From Symsagittifera roscoffensis (lineage: Eukaryota; Xenacoelomorpha; Acoela; Convolutidae): 64,000 nt of DNA. Shown here in pieces: positions 11,042-23,170 of this stretch (positions are counted from its first letter, which is position 1; the number at the start of each line of letters is the position of its first letter). A model generated the notes under the pieces. It saw nothing but the letters and a program-made list of their open reading frames with translations. It did no database searches and was not told where the DNA came from. Made by a program: the position numbers and the translations under genes. The stretch is taken from the NCBI RefSeq assembly GCF_963678635.1, contig NC_087063.1, positions 54,263,074 through 54,327,073 of the forward strand. Reading direction: 5' to 3'.

Positions 11042-13573
11042 TTATTCAGTTCTCACGTAAGGTACTGCTATCAGATCGTGTAAATTCGGTGTGGTCCTCA
11101 TTTCTTCTTCGAAGTACCGTAACACTACTGCTTTCCTTGGAAGGCTCACCAACTGCTCAATCGTCTCTGCCTGCATCTCAGACGATGCTAGAGTCCCATA
11201 TGCTTTCTGCTTGAGGGTGGTGATTTGCATCATGGTCTCCAGATAACCTTCCATGACACTTTTGTCTTCCAGAGCCATTAAGTATCCTCTGGCCGAGTTT
11301 CCGTACTCCAACATCTCCATGTATCCACCGGCCGGTTCATCTATTGAATTAGTCTCCGACAGTGTCAGTCGGTTATATTCCACTGGGACTAGTTGTCCTA
11401 CGACACTTCCCTTTCCGTGGTTCATGGGAGACGGTTTAAAGTCTTTCATGGTACTCTCCCTACATTGGCTGAGTATTTCCATTTCCAATGTTTCTCCAGT
11501 CAGAGTGCGGTCACTCCGTTTGGATTTATAACCTGTTGATTTTATCCCTGCCATAAGAATGGGTGGCACCATCGCTACATCAGTCGACATTCTGTCTGTG
11601 CCAGGCAATCGATCATCACCTTGTCCCAAATGCATAGCTTCGACGACTCGTTTTCTTTTCGCTGAGTTGACAGCTTTTATCGAGATTTCAGAATCTACCT
11701 TTGTCTTTCCCGCTCTCCTCGGTATCACTTTGCTGCCTAGTTTCATCTTCAATTCATTAATCTTATCTATCATCAATTTTGATTGCATCGTTCCTTTCCT
11801 AGTTCTCGACAGATATACCACTTGTCCTTTATCTTCTTGCGGCGTCATCTTGATAATAGAGTTTGCTTCTTTTTCATCAGTGGCTGAGTCGATCAACAAC
11901 TCACTCAATCTCCCTTCACACTCGTCGAGTTTGTCAAAGACTTCCCGCATTAGTGGTCGGTTGAGACCTACTTTCAGAATGGACTGGGTTCCGTAGCTCT
12001 GAACTACTGTCCAGACTTCTTCCATAAAGACCAATAATTTCATGGTCTCGGTGATGCACCTCCCACTCTTTTTCGAGTAACGTTCCCAAGAAGGGTACTC
12101 TGGCAGCGCCTTCTATCCTTCTTCTCCTTGGTGATTCCATAAGAAGTCTTTGATCTCTGTCTTTAGAATTGCCCGGAGAGCTGCTCTCCAGCAAATCCCG
12201 GTTCATTTCCACAAAAGCCGACGGAGATTTCAGTGTCGAAGTACCTTCGTTTGCTGGTTCAGTCGTTTCCAACGCGTCTGCGTTGTTTTCAAAGTCACTG
12301 AGGAAATTGAAATCCAGGCTGGATATTCCTCTATCGCCCTCCTTCTCTGCTTGATCGGGATCCTCTTGCATAGGCTCTTCCGATCGACGGCTTCCTCCCT
12401 GCCCATCATCTCCTTCTGATCTATCTTTCGAATTTGAGGGCCCTTGCTCTTCCGTTCTGACCTCTTCCAGAAATTTCGGTATGATTAGCCTGCCGGGAGG
12501 TTCTCGTGCTAGGAAGGTTCTCGTCCGTAGCGTTCCTCCCACCGTTAGCTCTGGTTTCACACTCGTCAAAATTAGGGAGGCCTCAGGTAATTCAGCTCTG
12601 CCTCTCATCCTCATAGGCGCCAAATTCAGTTCTGCCCATTCCGTGTCAAACGCTCCAGGCTTCGGAGTCGCGACATTGCTTATGCGCCTTCTCGTTGCTT
12701 GATCCGTATAAGCAAATCGCGTATACTGTAACACTGCGGCATTCCTGCCCAAAAAACACGGATCCATCGTTTCCGAGAATTTCGCTACCCTCCTTTCATT
12801 GGTCTCAAACACTCTCAGCCTAGGAGTTTGCACTACGGAGACTGCTCCGACTAACATCATTCTTATCAGAGTGAATTCAGGTATTTCCTCCGGCAGCTTC
12901 TTGTAATCACCCCAGCCTTTCGTCTCTTCTCTCACTTTATGGTATGCTGTAGTGAGACAAGGAATTCTTGTTATCTCACCCTTTGTCTTGTCATAGGGCC
13001 TTAGATTCCAGAGCTTCGGAAATACATCAAAGTGCCCTCTCTCCACTTTTCCCATACGATCACGAAAGTGATCGTCGAAAATGATGACCGTCATTTCTGG
13101 CTCTGCTATCTTTCCAAACAACAGATCTTCACTCATGAGTTCTCGCAATATATGCTGCTCATACCAGTTCAGCACACTCCTGTCTGCTGCTGATATGAGG
13201 TTCAGGTGCAGCACCGACCTCCTGTATGCTTCCATCTTAACATCAGGGAACGCAAACGTGACTGCTGGTCCATAGATTAACGTCACAAAATCCGTGGCTC
13301 CTCTGATCAACGCTAAGGGATCGGTCCTCATAGCCAAGCTTAGATCAGTTAGCAGGGGCATGCCCCGACATTTCGTCTCACGTCTTCCTCCCTCTCAATC
13401 GTCTCCTTCTCTCCTGTTCCAAAGCGATTCTGTTGCAGGAGGTAATGGATAAGAGTATGTCTCAAATCTCTTATCTTATTCCAAGAATCCTTGGTTTTCT
13501 TCACGTCGAACTTCCTCACATTCTCTCTCATCTATTCTGGGTAGCGTGTCAAGTTCATTAGTCCTCCCAAGTT
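11042..13573 (-). pseudogene. Cistron 3 (unknown protein), middle region, element B
   Basis: Frames 13531-13349, 13361-11934 and 12043-11042, joined by frameshifts. The first two thirds (13361 to about 12480) look globular. Then comes a long acidic/Ser-rich low-complexity stretch (about 12,480-12,100), and a second part with Lys/Arg-rich segments and a YMEMLEYGNSARGYLMALED block. No catalytic signature is recognised. Absent from C (deleted) and only weakly traceable in A. Confidence 0.65.
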
Positions 13574-15072
13574 TCAATGTGTTATCGCAATCAATGTCAG
13601 AAGTCCATCTAATCGCAAGTTCTGAATTCCCTCGGTGAGCAGCACAACCGGTCCTTTTACGAAATTTTCTGCTCCAAACATCACGAACAAGGCTAGTATT
13701 TCGACGATTGATACTTCCACTACTGCTTGGAGGAATTCTTTTATCAAATATCGAGAGAGTTTTGGGCCTTGCTTAAAAGCATCCGCACCCAATGCCGCTA
13801 CCCGAGGAGTTAGGTGTAGCCACTGGTTAGCTTCTGGCTTGGTTCTCAAAACCATCGCTTCCAAATGAGCTCTGGTATCCTTGGACTTCTTTCTTCTCTC
13901 TCCTTCCTCCTTTATGTTCATCCCTCGGAACCATAAGTCATTCGACATCGCCACAATTACTCGATGGTCGTCATCTATTCCTGGCTTCAACTTGAGCTGT
14001 CGACAGAAGTTGGACAGTTCCAACCTCAGTACTTCGTCTAACACTAGCATGTGTAGTGAGTGGTCCTTGAATCCTCTCATCGCATTCGAGATATCCGACC
14101 ACACCGCATGTAGTTCAGCCCTGAGTGGTCTCAGATTCTCCATTTCCATCTCGCCATTTTGGGCCGATATGATCACATCATATTTCCCTCCCGAGAGCAA
14201 AGCCACAATCGCATATACGAACTTTAGTCCATCCGGGAGATGTGCATACCCCGGAGACAGCGCGAATACGGCTCTCGGTTTTATCTTGGCGAAAGAAACT
14301 TCTTTCAGGGTATCTATTACTTCACCCATCGACTCGAGGGTATCTTTTATCGCTGGCCATACAGTGGCTTCGGCTGTCGTGGGCTCTCTGAGTCTGCTCA
14401 GGAAACCTCTGCTGTGTAGATGGCCATTGATGCCAGCGAACACAATCGTGATTGGGTTCATATCCGTCTGCCTTTGCACTACGATCGCCATCGACACGGG
14501 TTGTGTTAGATCCAGGTCGACCGCTGCCAATATGATTACGTCAGGCCAAAACAGAGACTTGGAGGTATGTACGAAGTCTGAGTTCGAGACTATCATGATT
14601 ATGGCCTTCCTCATTTCTGCCTTGTCGTATGCAGCAAAGATGGTTTCGTCTTTCTTTATCGCCTGCAACCCACCGTATCTCTGAACATCACCTTCCTGAT
14701 TCACTTGTTTCGGGTATGCTCTTTCTTTCACATGGCCTGGGGGTGCTTTCACCTGCCTGAACATCTTCACATGTTGTCCAATCGGCGCCCTCGTTGTCAG
14801 GAATCTTCCACGTCTCTCTTCTCGATTTCCTTCATCGTGATTCAGTTTCACGTCTTGTAACGGTCTTGCACTCACTAGACCCATTGTATTGTTCGAGGGC
14901 AGTCCCGCTAGGTCAGCAAAATCAAGGCAGTGGTAGAGCTGAAGTTTATGCCAGCAGTTATCAACCAGTCCACTCCTGTTATCGAGTTCAATCCGCTGAC
15001 AGATAACCTCGCTCCGTTCAGCATTTTCATGGCATCTGCTGCAAAACTCACCGTCTGAAGATTCAATTTCAT
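13574..15072 (-). pseudogene. Cistron 3 (unknown protein), N-terminal domain, element B
   Basis: I place the start at the ATG at 15072, because the codons from there (MKLNLQTVSFAADAMKML) are open and a single frameshift near 14,930 leads into the 436-codon frame 14884-13574. That frame ends in a TGA that is probably a mutated sense codon, since coding-like sequence continues beyond it. The domain has alternating hydrophobic strands (IVFAGINGHLHSRG; KPRAVFALSPGYAHLPDG; YDVIISAQN) suggestive of an alpha/beta fold, with basic N-terminal sequence. Function unknown. The gap to the cistron 2 stop is about 200 bases. Confidence 0.65.
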
Positions 15073-15270
15073 CAGATCATCTTTATATATGTGCCAGGGA
15101 GAAGGTATGGGTCTCGACTACATTAGAGAGCTCCTGTTTGAACGTCGCTCCTCTCGACTGGTGCTCGTCGTCTCTGATCTCGTATCTGATCTAGAGGTGC
15201 TGGTCGTTTCCACTGTCGAGTTGACAGGCCCTAGTCTTCGTCTAGGATTGATCATTCTTCTCAAAGGCGC

Positions 15271-16007
15271 TTACCCCAATCGATCTTGTACATCCGTTCT
15301 CTGCCCGGGTTCGCTGGAGCTTTGCGGCTTATAGATGGTCACGGCTGGGACCGCTCCCAAGCGTGTTTCCAGGTTAGGAGGCACAAATGTTGAAATTGCT
15401 GGTTTGTTCGGTGTCTCTTCCTTCTTCAGCACTCCCGTGTCAAAGAGTTCCACTTCCATTTCATCTAGTCGCTCTTGGAAGACTCTGTTCAGCCAAGCTT
15501 GTCCCGCGATGCTGTCAAAGTGGATGCCGTCAGTATTCATTCTCGCCTGATCCATAGCTCTCAGCTCATGCTCAATATCTATAAGGATCATCCTTCCGGC
15601 ATTCCGACTTGCGAGTTTCCTCAGGATGTTGTTCCACCTGATTAATCCTTCATTATGTCTCCTCCCTGCCGCTGTCAATATCTTCGTACTCATCGGTGCA
15701 GTGCAGACGGTCAGTACCGCGCAGTTGAACTTCTGCCAGAGTGTAGTAAATAGGCACATCATCATTGATTCCCACAGTGCCTCTTCCGCATCTGAGCTTC
15801 TCGAGCTGATGTTCGTCCCTACTAGGATCATCACGCGAGGGATTCTCCCTGGGTTCATCAGCGCCACCATCCGAAATACTTGGGCTATCGTTGCGCCTCC
15901 AAACGCCATCACCGTGGTGATCCGGGAAGTCCTCAAACTTTGGAGCACTCTGACCAAGCTGTCTCCCAGTATCAGATGTGACGTCCACAGTGGCGGTTGC
16001 TGCAGGT
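15271..16007 (-). pseudogene. Cistron 2, SGNH/GDSL-type hydrolase domain, element B
   Basis: In one frame the four SGNH blocks are all present in order: block I LGDSL (Ser codon 15960-15958), block II FGGAT, block III VGTN, and block V DGIHF (His codon 15522-15520). Ser and His lie 146 codons apart, normal for the family. These enzymes act on ester or acetyl groups with a Ser-His-Asp triad. The domain follows the coiled-coil part of cistron 2, but a one-base frame change near 16,000 separates them in this copy, so the fusion is inferred. The stop is at 15271. A GDSL esterase domain is known in ORF1 of CR1-type LINEs; in a gypsy-type element it is unexpected. Confidence 0.85.
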
Positions 16008-17126
16008 TTACTGCTGGGTTCCAGGTCGCTCGATTGAAGCAGGCTCTCGGATCCGTATCCGAAATCCTGTGAAGTTATACTTCAACTGATTGTTCTTCTG
16101 TACATCAATCACTCGGGACACTTTCTTCGCCGGCATCCCTCGGATTTTCCTGTCTGTGATCTTCGAGCTCCTCGTTTGTAACGTTGCATCGCTAACTCCC
16201 TCTTTGGTCATCATGTCTTGGGAGAGTTGTACTCTGTCCCTGTCGTTGATTGTTCCATAGGGTGCAGTCACCCCGGAACCTGGCGCATTCCTGTTGGCCA
16301 CTAGTCGTCCAGCTGTCTCTATCAGCTTCCGCATCGTCTGTTCCACGACTGGGTCACCTAAGGTATCACTCGGCTCCGGGATTGGCACTCGACCAGTTTC
16401 AGCTGGGAGTCGCGTTTCTACAGTCTGACTCATTTCTCGAGGCGTCAAGAGTTCCATCGGGGACTGCCCACGAGGAGTATTCCTTGTAGGTATCACTTTT
16501 TCTACGGCTGCCGTTAACGACTGACGCTCCGATCCCTGCTTGTATTCTCGCCTCAAGCGCTCTATCTCTTCACCCTGCTTCTTGTTGCAGTGTTCAAACA
16601 ATTTCCTCCACATTTCCCTATCTTCCTCTATGGTGAGCTTGGTCTTGGTCATCTCATCCAGCTTCTTTCTAGTCGTCTCCAGCTCGTCTTTAATCCCATC
16701 TAGATCTCGCATGGTTTCGTTCGTTTGAAACTCCTCTTCTACTCTCGCCCTCTTTGGTGGCACAGCTACTCTCAGTGGTGAACTAGACGAGTCAGCCTCG
16801 CTGTTAATTTCTTGATGCATTCTTCTCAGTCCAGTCTTAGGCTTGGTGGGCAGGGGCATCTCACCTGGTGGGTAGGTCCTCAAACTTCCCAATCCAGGCT
16901 CGTTCGCCAAGTCACTCCCTGAGAGAGCCCCGTTTCTCCACATCATCACTCTCATGTTTATCAAGGCGGTCAGCAACATGTTTATCAAGGCGGTCAGACA
17001 CATGGCTACCTCTGGGTCCTCCAGAGCGAAGTCTCGATTCATTAGCCGACGATAGATCGCATCTACCATCGGTCCTACATATGCCTCTGCCAGGTCCATC
17101 AATTCATCCAAGTTGAAATTGCCCAT
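16008..17126 (-). pseudogene. Cistron 2, N-terminal helical and coiled-coil region, element B
   Basis: Begins at ATG 17126 (MGNFNLDELMDLAEAYV), after a roughly 400-base untranslated spacer. Residues 1-60 are helical and hydrophobic and match C 54712 onward. Compared with C, about 30 residues are missing and a short block (LTALINM) is duplicated at 17,000-16,960. A Pro/Lys-rich segment (PPKRARVEEE) follows, then a clear charged coiled coil (about residues 140-200), then a Ser/Thr/Pro linker. The frame closes at 16008 just before the SGNH block, one base out of phase with it. The coiled coil plus esterase layout recalls LINE ORF1 proteins that oligomerise and bind RNA; this role is an inference. 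Confidence 0.75.
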
Positions 17127-17522
17127 TCTCTTTCGGTTTTGATTTGATTATTGATTCAACGATTTGAACTCAAATGAGTGATTAAATGATCAATCAGGAT
17201 CTAGAAAAGAAGTCACGAATCTCACACTTGTCAACCTTGCAATAGTTTTGTATTAAAATTTATTTGAAACAATCAGATAATAAGATTTTGATGTTAAAGT
17301 TTACTAAAATCAATCAGTTTCTAAAATTTTGGAATTCGACCTAAGGTTGGACAGTCCAAACTTTGGATCTATTCCTAAGATCGTCATTCAGTTGTTCGTG
17401 GTCACTAACTCCTTCTTACCCTTATGTCTTAATAACATAACCCATAACATAACATATAACACATATCACACACAAAACACATTTAGCATGACGCCCCCCC
17501 CCCCTCTGTATGCCACCTAAAC
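17127..17522 (-). other. Spacer between cistron 1 and cistron 2, element B
   Basis: Noncoding spacer conserved in position and partly in sequence with C 54,323-54,711. It contains an ATAACATAAC-type simple repeat and a poly-C run (near 17,491). Near the cistron 2 end is a conserved TTCTTTTCTAG (see next entry). No gene seen. Confidence 0.7.
17201..17212 (-). promoter_or_regulatory. Candidate 3' splice site upstream of cistron 2, element B
   Basis: Minus-strand TTCTTTTCTAG, a pyrimidine tract ending in AG, lies about 75 bases before the cistron 2 ATG. The same string sits at the same distance in element C (54,625-54,635). A spliced subgenomic mRNA would explain how cistron 2 is translated. 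This is an inference from sequence alone. Confidence 0.45.
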
Positions 17523-18130
17523 TCAACCTATACTTAAGTAATGTTTCTTAAGCAAATATACCTGTATATTAGTAACAGAGAAGATTACGTGTATCAGCTC
17601 GTACAATTCCCGTGGATGCAGTCGTCCTCTGTTCGGATCGTACGCAGGAAGCGAAAGCTCCTTCACTTCCCTTTCCACGAGGAAGTCTCTCAATCTCGTC
17701 AAGGACATGACTAGATTTTCTGGACGTCGCCCTCGTCCCCAAGAAGCATAAGTACTTTCCCGGTATCTGTGACGCCGCTGGAGGCAAGGCTGCTACACCC
17801 CCTATTCCTGGTCTTTGCTTCCAAAGGAATTCCTTGTTTTTATATTCTCTTTTAAAATCTGCTGCTAACACTGTCTTAAAACTCATGTCTGCTGTAATTG
17901 CTATCGCACATGTTCTGTTTGTGAGTATGAAATCGCTGTCTGTTAGTATTATGCTACTTGAATATTCATTTGGTAAGTTAAAAATTGACTCAACCACCCT
18001 CCCTATGTCCGGTTTCTTAGGGTCCTCGCCTGTTTCTGCTTCTAAATCCCCTGTTTCTCTTGCTATTCTCAACTTTTCTATTAATAAATTTTCAGTGTGG
18101 GTAAGTCCTACCCCCACTCCCCGGACAAAA
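17523..18130 (-). pseudogene. Macro domain (TARG1/Poa1-like) downstream of integrase, element B
   Basis: Homologous to the end of the long C frame. It reads LTDSDFILTNRTCAIAITADMSF..., AADFKREYKN, RPGIGGVAAL, GKYLCFL, then after a frameshift near 17,735 LTRLRDFLVE..VKELSLP.., and HPRELYELIHVIFSVTNIQVYL. The series of strands and helices matches the OARD1/TARG1-Poa1p branch of macro domains, which bind ADP-ribose and remove it from modified groups. In this copy the integrase frame ends DILSGEWG-stop at the CCGGGGAGT motif (18124-18116), and the macro frame opens in another phase just past it. Confidence 0.75.
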
Positions 18131-20285
18131 TATCCATCGAAGTCTCCGTCGATCGCATACCGGATATCAAGTCGAGATTGGAAGCCGGAATGAGTAGTCG
18201 CCCTTCCTGTGCAGCCCAGGAAGGATCCTCTCGTTCGGTTTTCATATATTTCATGCTTTCACGATCTACAATTTGAATTGTGACACTGGTCTCCTTTGGG
18301 TCCGACTTCCTTCCGTTCAGCCATTCCAAGACACGTAAATTCGTCAAGTATTGTTCATATGACTGCTGTTGCTCGTCGTCGAATTCTACCTCGGGCTTGG
18401 ACCGGTCATCGACCCACTCCTCGTCGTGATCATCGATTATGTCAATGTCCTGTGAAACGGTTATTTCTTCTAGACCCACTATTTCTTCCCCTATCTTCTT
18501 TAGGTCTATCCTGTCCGCTACAAAGTCGTCGCCGTAAGGGTTATATCTTTTTCTGGGTCTTGTCCTGTCATTCTGTCGAGTCTGTATCGTCAACGGAAGA
18601 TCCAGTTCCAAGTTCTTGGGAACCTCCCTTTATTCAGGGTCTTGCCAGTCCTCTTCTGCGTAGGGTAAAGTTTAATCGTCTTCTTCAATCACCTCATTTG
18701 GATCCAGGTCCAGTGGTGTACTTGTTCCCTCCTCTATGACCTCATTTCCATCGTTCTTTCCCCTGGTGCCCTTCTCGTTGACCTCACAAGCAGGGTCCAT
18801 CATTAGATAATCCCCTTCTTCCATGTCTGCGGGTATACACCAGTCTTCTGTCGATGGATTGTGTGGCTTAATATTCTCGTAGTGGGTGGCTCGGCCATTA
18901 CTCAGTCTATAAAAGCGTCCCTTCTGGTGCACCTAGGTAATCATGAAGGGTCCCCTCCACTTTTTAAAAAGCTTTTTTGTTCCTTTCGGTGGTATGACGT
19001 TCTGAAATAACCATACGTAATATCCTACCGAGTAAGCTTTTGCACCAGCTGCTTTCTTGTCAAATCTTTTCCTCTGCCTTGCCTGTGCTTGCTGAGTATT
19101 TCGTCTACACAGGCCGTTCATCTCTTGCTGACGTCTAATTACATCCCTCACATAGACCTGTGGTGACGTCTTCTTCCCCTCATACTCTGGGTAGAAGAAA
19201 GTCAAGGGCAAAGACTTCTCGTGCCCGGTCAGCATCATATGTGGGCTAACTCCGGTGGTGGAATTTTGTGTGCTATTGTAAGCTCCCATCACCTGTGGAA
19301 GATATCTGTCCCAATCGGTCATGAACCTGGAACAATATACCCTCAGCATCGACACTAACGTTGGATTCTGCCGTTCTGCTAAGCCATTCGTCTGGGGATG
19401 GTATGTCGTGGAGTGAGCTTGAGCAACCTGCGAGCGTCTCATAAGCTCGTTCGTGAGTTCCCCCACAAAAGCTGTTCCATTATCCGATTGAAACGTTATG
19501 GGACAACCATATCTCGCTATCCACGTATTGATCAAGTGGTCGCACGTCTCTTCCGCTGAGAAAGTTATGCAGGGCACGGCCTCTGCATACTTCGTGAAGT
19601 GATCTATCTTGACCAAGACTTGATTATAACCACTGTCTGTCATGTATATCTTTTAGTGATCTATCTGCACCACATCGTTGAATTCAGACAACTCGATCGA
19701 TTGTAAAGGAAATTGTAATTTTCTTGGATCCTTTACCTGTTGGCATGGCAGACACGCTGTTACCCACTTCTCATATGCCTTTTTCGTTCCAGACCACTCA
19801 CAGCGCTTCAGGATCCTCTGATAAACTTTGTCGATCCCTTGATAGCCCATCTGATCATGCGACCTGAACAAAAGTTGCGGCAACACTATCGAGTTATACT
19901 TGTATAGGACTTTGTCTTCTTCTTTTCTCTTGCAAGCCACAATCCCATCCTTGTTCAGATATAACCTTCCCTCTTTCTGCATAAAATACTGTCGCAGAAT
20001 TCGGTAACTGTCTTCCTCGAGGTCTCCTTTGTCTGGAGAACCATTTTTGATCCACATTTTCAGGTTGCTTGTCATGAGGTCATTTCTCTGCCCTCTTAGT
20101 AGGTCCGAGACTCTGTATCTCGCCTTCAAGTACGTATTCATGACCCTCATTTGACTATTCAGCTCATTGGACTGATGCGTGTTTTCTTCCATCTTAACGC
20201 ACCGAATCTTTGCCAATGGCTGTGTTTCCTGTTCGAATGGCTGAAGATCAGTCCTGACTACCTCTTTTTGTGGCAACAGATTCAT
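18108..20285 (-). pseudogene. pol: Integrase of element B (premature stop, frameshifts)
   Basis: The N-terminal zinc module (HDQMGYQG ... CLPCQQ) and the first core Asp (VVQIDH) lie in 20285-19653, which ends in a TAA where C has a Gln codon. The core continues at 19643-18933 with QSDNGTAF and the catalytic Glu in NGLAERQN retained, and KKWRGPFMIT is a GPY/F-type tail motif (intact GPF, unlike C). The tail continues through 18932-18672 and, after a frameshift, 18611-18108, as a long acidic region leading to the macro domain. No chromodomain is visible. Confidence 0.88.
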
Positions 20286-21270
20286 CGAACGTTTCGATAC
20301 CGCTATTGTTTCCAGATCATCCGCTGCGTTATCATAGACTCTTTCACCTGGTATGAGGTGCGATCACTGTCGGGGTCCTGGTATACCTCTCTATCCAGAT
20401 CCCTTGCTCGAGATTCCACTAGTAGTGTGTGGATAGCTAGTTCTGACAGTTCCGATCCCAAGCTCGAGTTCCAGTCTGAGTAGGTGTCAATTCCTGAGTT
20501 TCGGGAATTGTCATCTGCGGAAGAGTCTGTGACGGAGTCTGCACCATCTCCTGGGTCAGTTCTGTGCCTTCTTCGCATCCATCTGAACTCCCCGGACAAA
20601 AAATTTATTCTCCAGGTCTTGTTTCTCATCTGGAACTTTTTCATCTACATCAGACTCCCCGGACGAACTTCCTTGTCCCGGGTTTTGATCTGGAACCCGC
20701 CGGCTCTTCTCACCAATCGTCTCCCCGGACAAACAATCTTGCACCAGGTTTCGTTCAACTTTTTCACCTTCTTTATCCTGGTCCACGAAGGTAACGGTTT
20801 TCTTCTTCTGCGTATCGTTTTTCTGTTCTCTCCGACCGTATGAAATACTGGTTAAAACCTTGCGGGGTATTGAGGATACTAGTTGCTGAGCTATTGTCCT
20901 ACAATCCCTCTCGTTTTCTTTGTGTTGTCGTCTGGACGGCATGATCTTCACCTTCTCACTCACTGTCAGTGATGCCACTGCTGCTGCCCACTCGGGGTCA
21001 TCTCTGGTCACTTCTCTCTCTAACAATCCACCCAGCATCCGCATCACTTGCGGTGTGACCTGCACCGTTTTATCCAAAAATGAGAGGCTGTTAATGTTCA
21101 TGCTAGAGAGTTCCTGCTGGACCAGGTTCGAACTCAGCAACAGATCCAAGGGCACCGGGTCCTTTTTGGATAGGATCTTTATCTCGGCTGCTTTCTCTAC
21201 AGGTAACTCAGGATGTCCTGGAATTGGATGTCCAGACTTGTTCAACCATCTCGTTAAGGGAAGCGCTTCA
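20286..21270 (-). pseudogene. pol: RNase H-integrase linker with LSGE repeats, element B
   Basis: Charged, low-complexity linker of about 300 codons. Three copies of the CCGGGGAG motif occur at 20733-20721, 20667-20654 and 20600-20586. The first two encode ...SGE... as in C; the third is preceded by a longer T run and reads in another phase (FFVRGV). One frameshift is visible near 20,560-20,640. Confidence 0.75.
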
Positions 21271-23170
21271 TAAGTTTCCTTCCTTTATTTCTGGCTGATT
21301 GGCTTGCTTCCGTTCCAGTCTTTCATAGAACTCGGTTTACTTGCTGAGGCTGTCAGCATTCTGGTGTTTGTCACGCATCCTGTGCTCGATTATCATGTCG
21401 TAGCCATCTAATTTTACTATCCACCTACCAATATAACTCTGATCCATCGAGTATGTCTTCAACCAGGATAACGCCCTGTTGTCCACGCGTAACTTAGAGG
21501 GAGCGCTCCCCAAGTATGCGCGGTACTTTTCCCACAAATGTGACTACTGCAAACATTTCTGCTTTTGGTGCACCATATTTCATCTCAGTGTCACTTAACA
21601 CCTTACTGCCATATGCAATGGGACGAAGAACGGTTCTCCCATTCCATTCTTGCTCCTGATGCAGTATTCCCGAGATGGCTACTACTGATGCGTCTGTGTC
21701 AAGAACATACATGCCCCTTTCAGTAGGCATGCCTAGCTCTGGCGCTTCGCACAGTTCCCGCTTTATATTCTCAAAGGCCGTTTCAGCTTCATCGCGCCAT
21801 TCGAACTTCTTCCCTTTGTTACGCATCAGCTTCTGCATCGGATACACTTTGTCTGCATATCCTTTTATGAACTCACGGTAATAGTTGGCAATTCCTAGGA
21901 AGCTCATGAGCTGTGTGTCTGTTCTGGGAGCCTTCCATGTCAACACAGCTTCTACCGCTTCCGGGTCCGGCCTCACACCATGCCTGTCCACCATTCTTCC
22001 TAGATACTTGATCGAATCCCTCAGGATCTCGCATTTCGATTGTTTGCATTTCAAGCCTGCTCTTTTTATGCATCCAAAGACCTCATCGAGCCGATCAATG
22101 TGGTCTTCCAGGGTCGGTGTTGCTATGACTACGTCATCCACGTAACACATCACGAGATTCCCGTACTTCTTTGTCACTCTGGTCAAAGCCTGAGCCATCA
22201 GTCTTTGAAAGGTGGCCGTTGCGTTGCACAAGCCGAAAGGCATCCTCTTCCACTGGTACAACTCCAATTTACACTCAAATGGTCTTTTCTCTATATTTCT
22301 TCCGCAGAGGGACCTGCTAGAAGGCAAAACCCAAGTCCAATGTGGTGAAGAACTTGGCATCACCAAGTTTAGAGAGGCTCTCGTCTTTTCGCGGTATCGG
22401 GTACGCATCTTTTATCGTCACCGCGTTCAAGTAGCGAAAGTCGCAACAAAACCTAAGCTGCTCCTTCTTTTTTGCCATTACTACCCCGCAAGCCCATGGC
22501 AATGTCGAGGGTTCTATCATGTCGTATTCGAGCAACTTTTCTATTTCCGCTAGGCACGCTTCCGTGGCGTCATTCGTCTTGCGCCTTCCCTATGGGGAAC
22601 GGCGCCTTCCTCCAGTTCGATTTCGTGTTCGACGAAGTTACAGCAACCGATATCCGCCTTATGTTTTGAAAATACATCCGCGTTCCGATTTAAAACCTCC
22701 CGAAGTAATTCAAAATTTCCCTCACCTATCTTCCCTTTTAAGTGTTCTATCCCTGGCAAAACCGGTTTGCCAGATTCTAGTTCATATGACGAGGGGCGTT
22801 CCGGAAAATTCGAGCAGCTCGATAAGCCATCGTCTGTTTCGGTCTTCATTGAAAACAATTTATGAATAGATTTTAATTCTTCAATTCTTTTTAAAATTTT
22901 ATCTTTATTGGCATGATAAGGACAGTCTTTCACACTATGTTTCTTCAAGTTTTGTGTCTCCTCATAGTCGGTCCTCATCGGCAAAGCGTAACCAAGTTTC
23001 TTTCCACGCTGGATTGAAACCGTGGTGTCCAGTGTGTTCAATAACACACTGACACACAGTCCGTTTCGAGTTATCGAGAAGCTCCGGCCTAAAATCACTG
23101 AACTTTGACTATTTGGATTCGGTACCAAACAAACCTGTTTACTATCATTTAACGAATTTAAATTATTCAT
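21271..23170 (-). pseudogene. pol: Reverse transcriptase-RNase H, element B (frameshifted)
   Basis: Pieces 23170-22550, 22535-22317, 22408-21494 and 21537-21337. The RT fingers/palm are recognisable (FCCDFRYLNAVTIKDAYPIP, MPFGLCNATATFQR), YVDD is intact (near 22,145), and RNase H has VLDTDASVVAISG and LRVDNRALSWLKT. At least four frameshifts break the frame, for example near 22,540, 22,340 and 21,530. Catalytic residues are kept, so inactivation was by indels rather than loss of the motifs. Confidence 0.88.

Noticed and set aside
13574-14884. Second SGNH-like domain in cistron 3 (FAGIN block)
   Set aside because: No GDS block and no DxxH block can be found, so a single resemblance is not enough.
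17440-17500. CRISPR or telomere-like repeat (ATAACATAAC and poly-C)
   Set aside because: Short simple-sequence repeats without regular spacers; an eukaryotic retroelement spacer.
18933-19060. Chromodomain at the integrase tail
   Set aside because: Only a GPY/F-like motif is seen; the rest is acidic low complexity leading to the macro domain.
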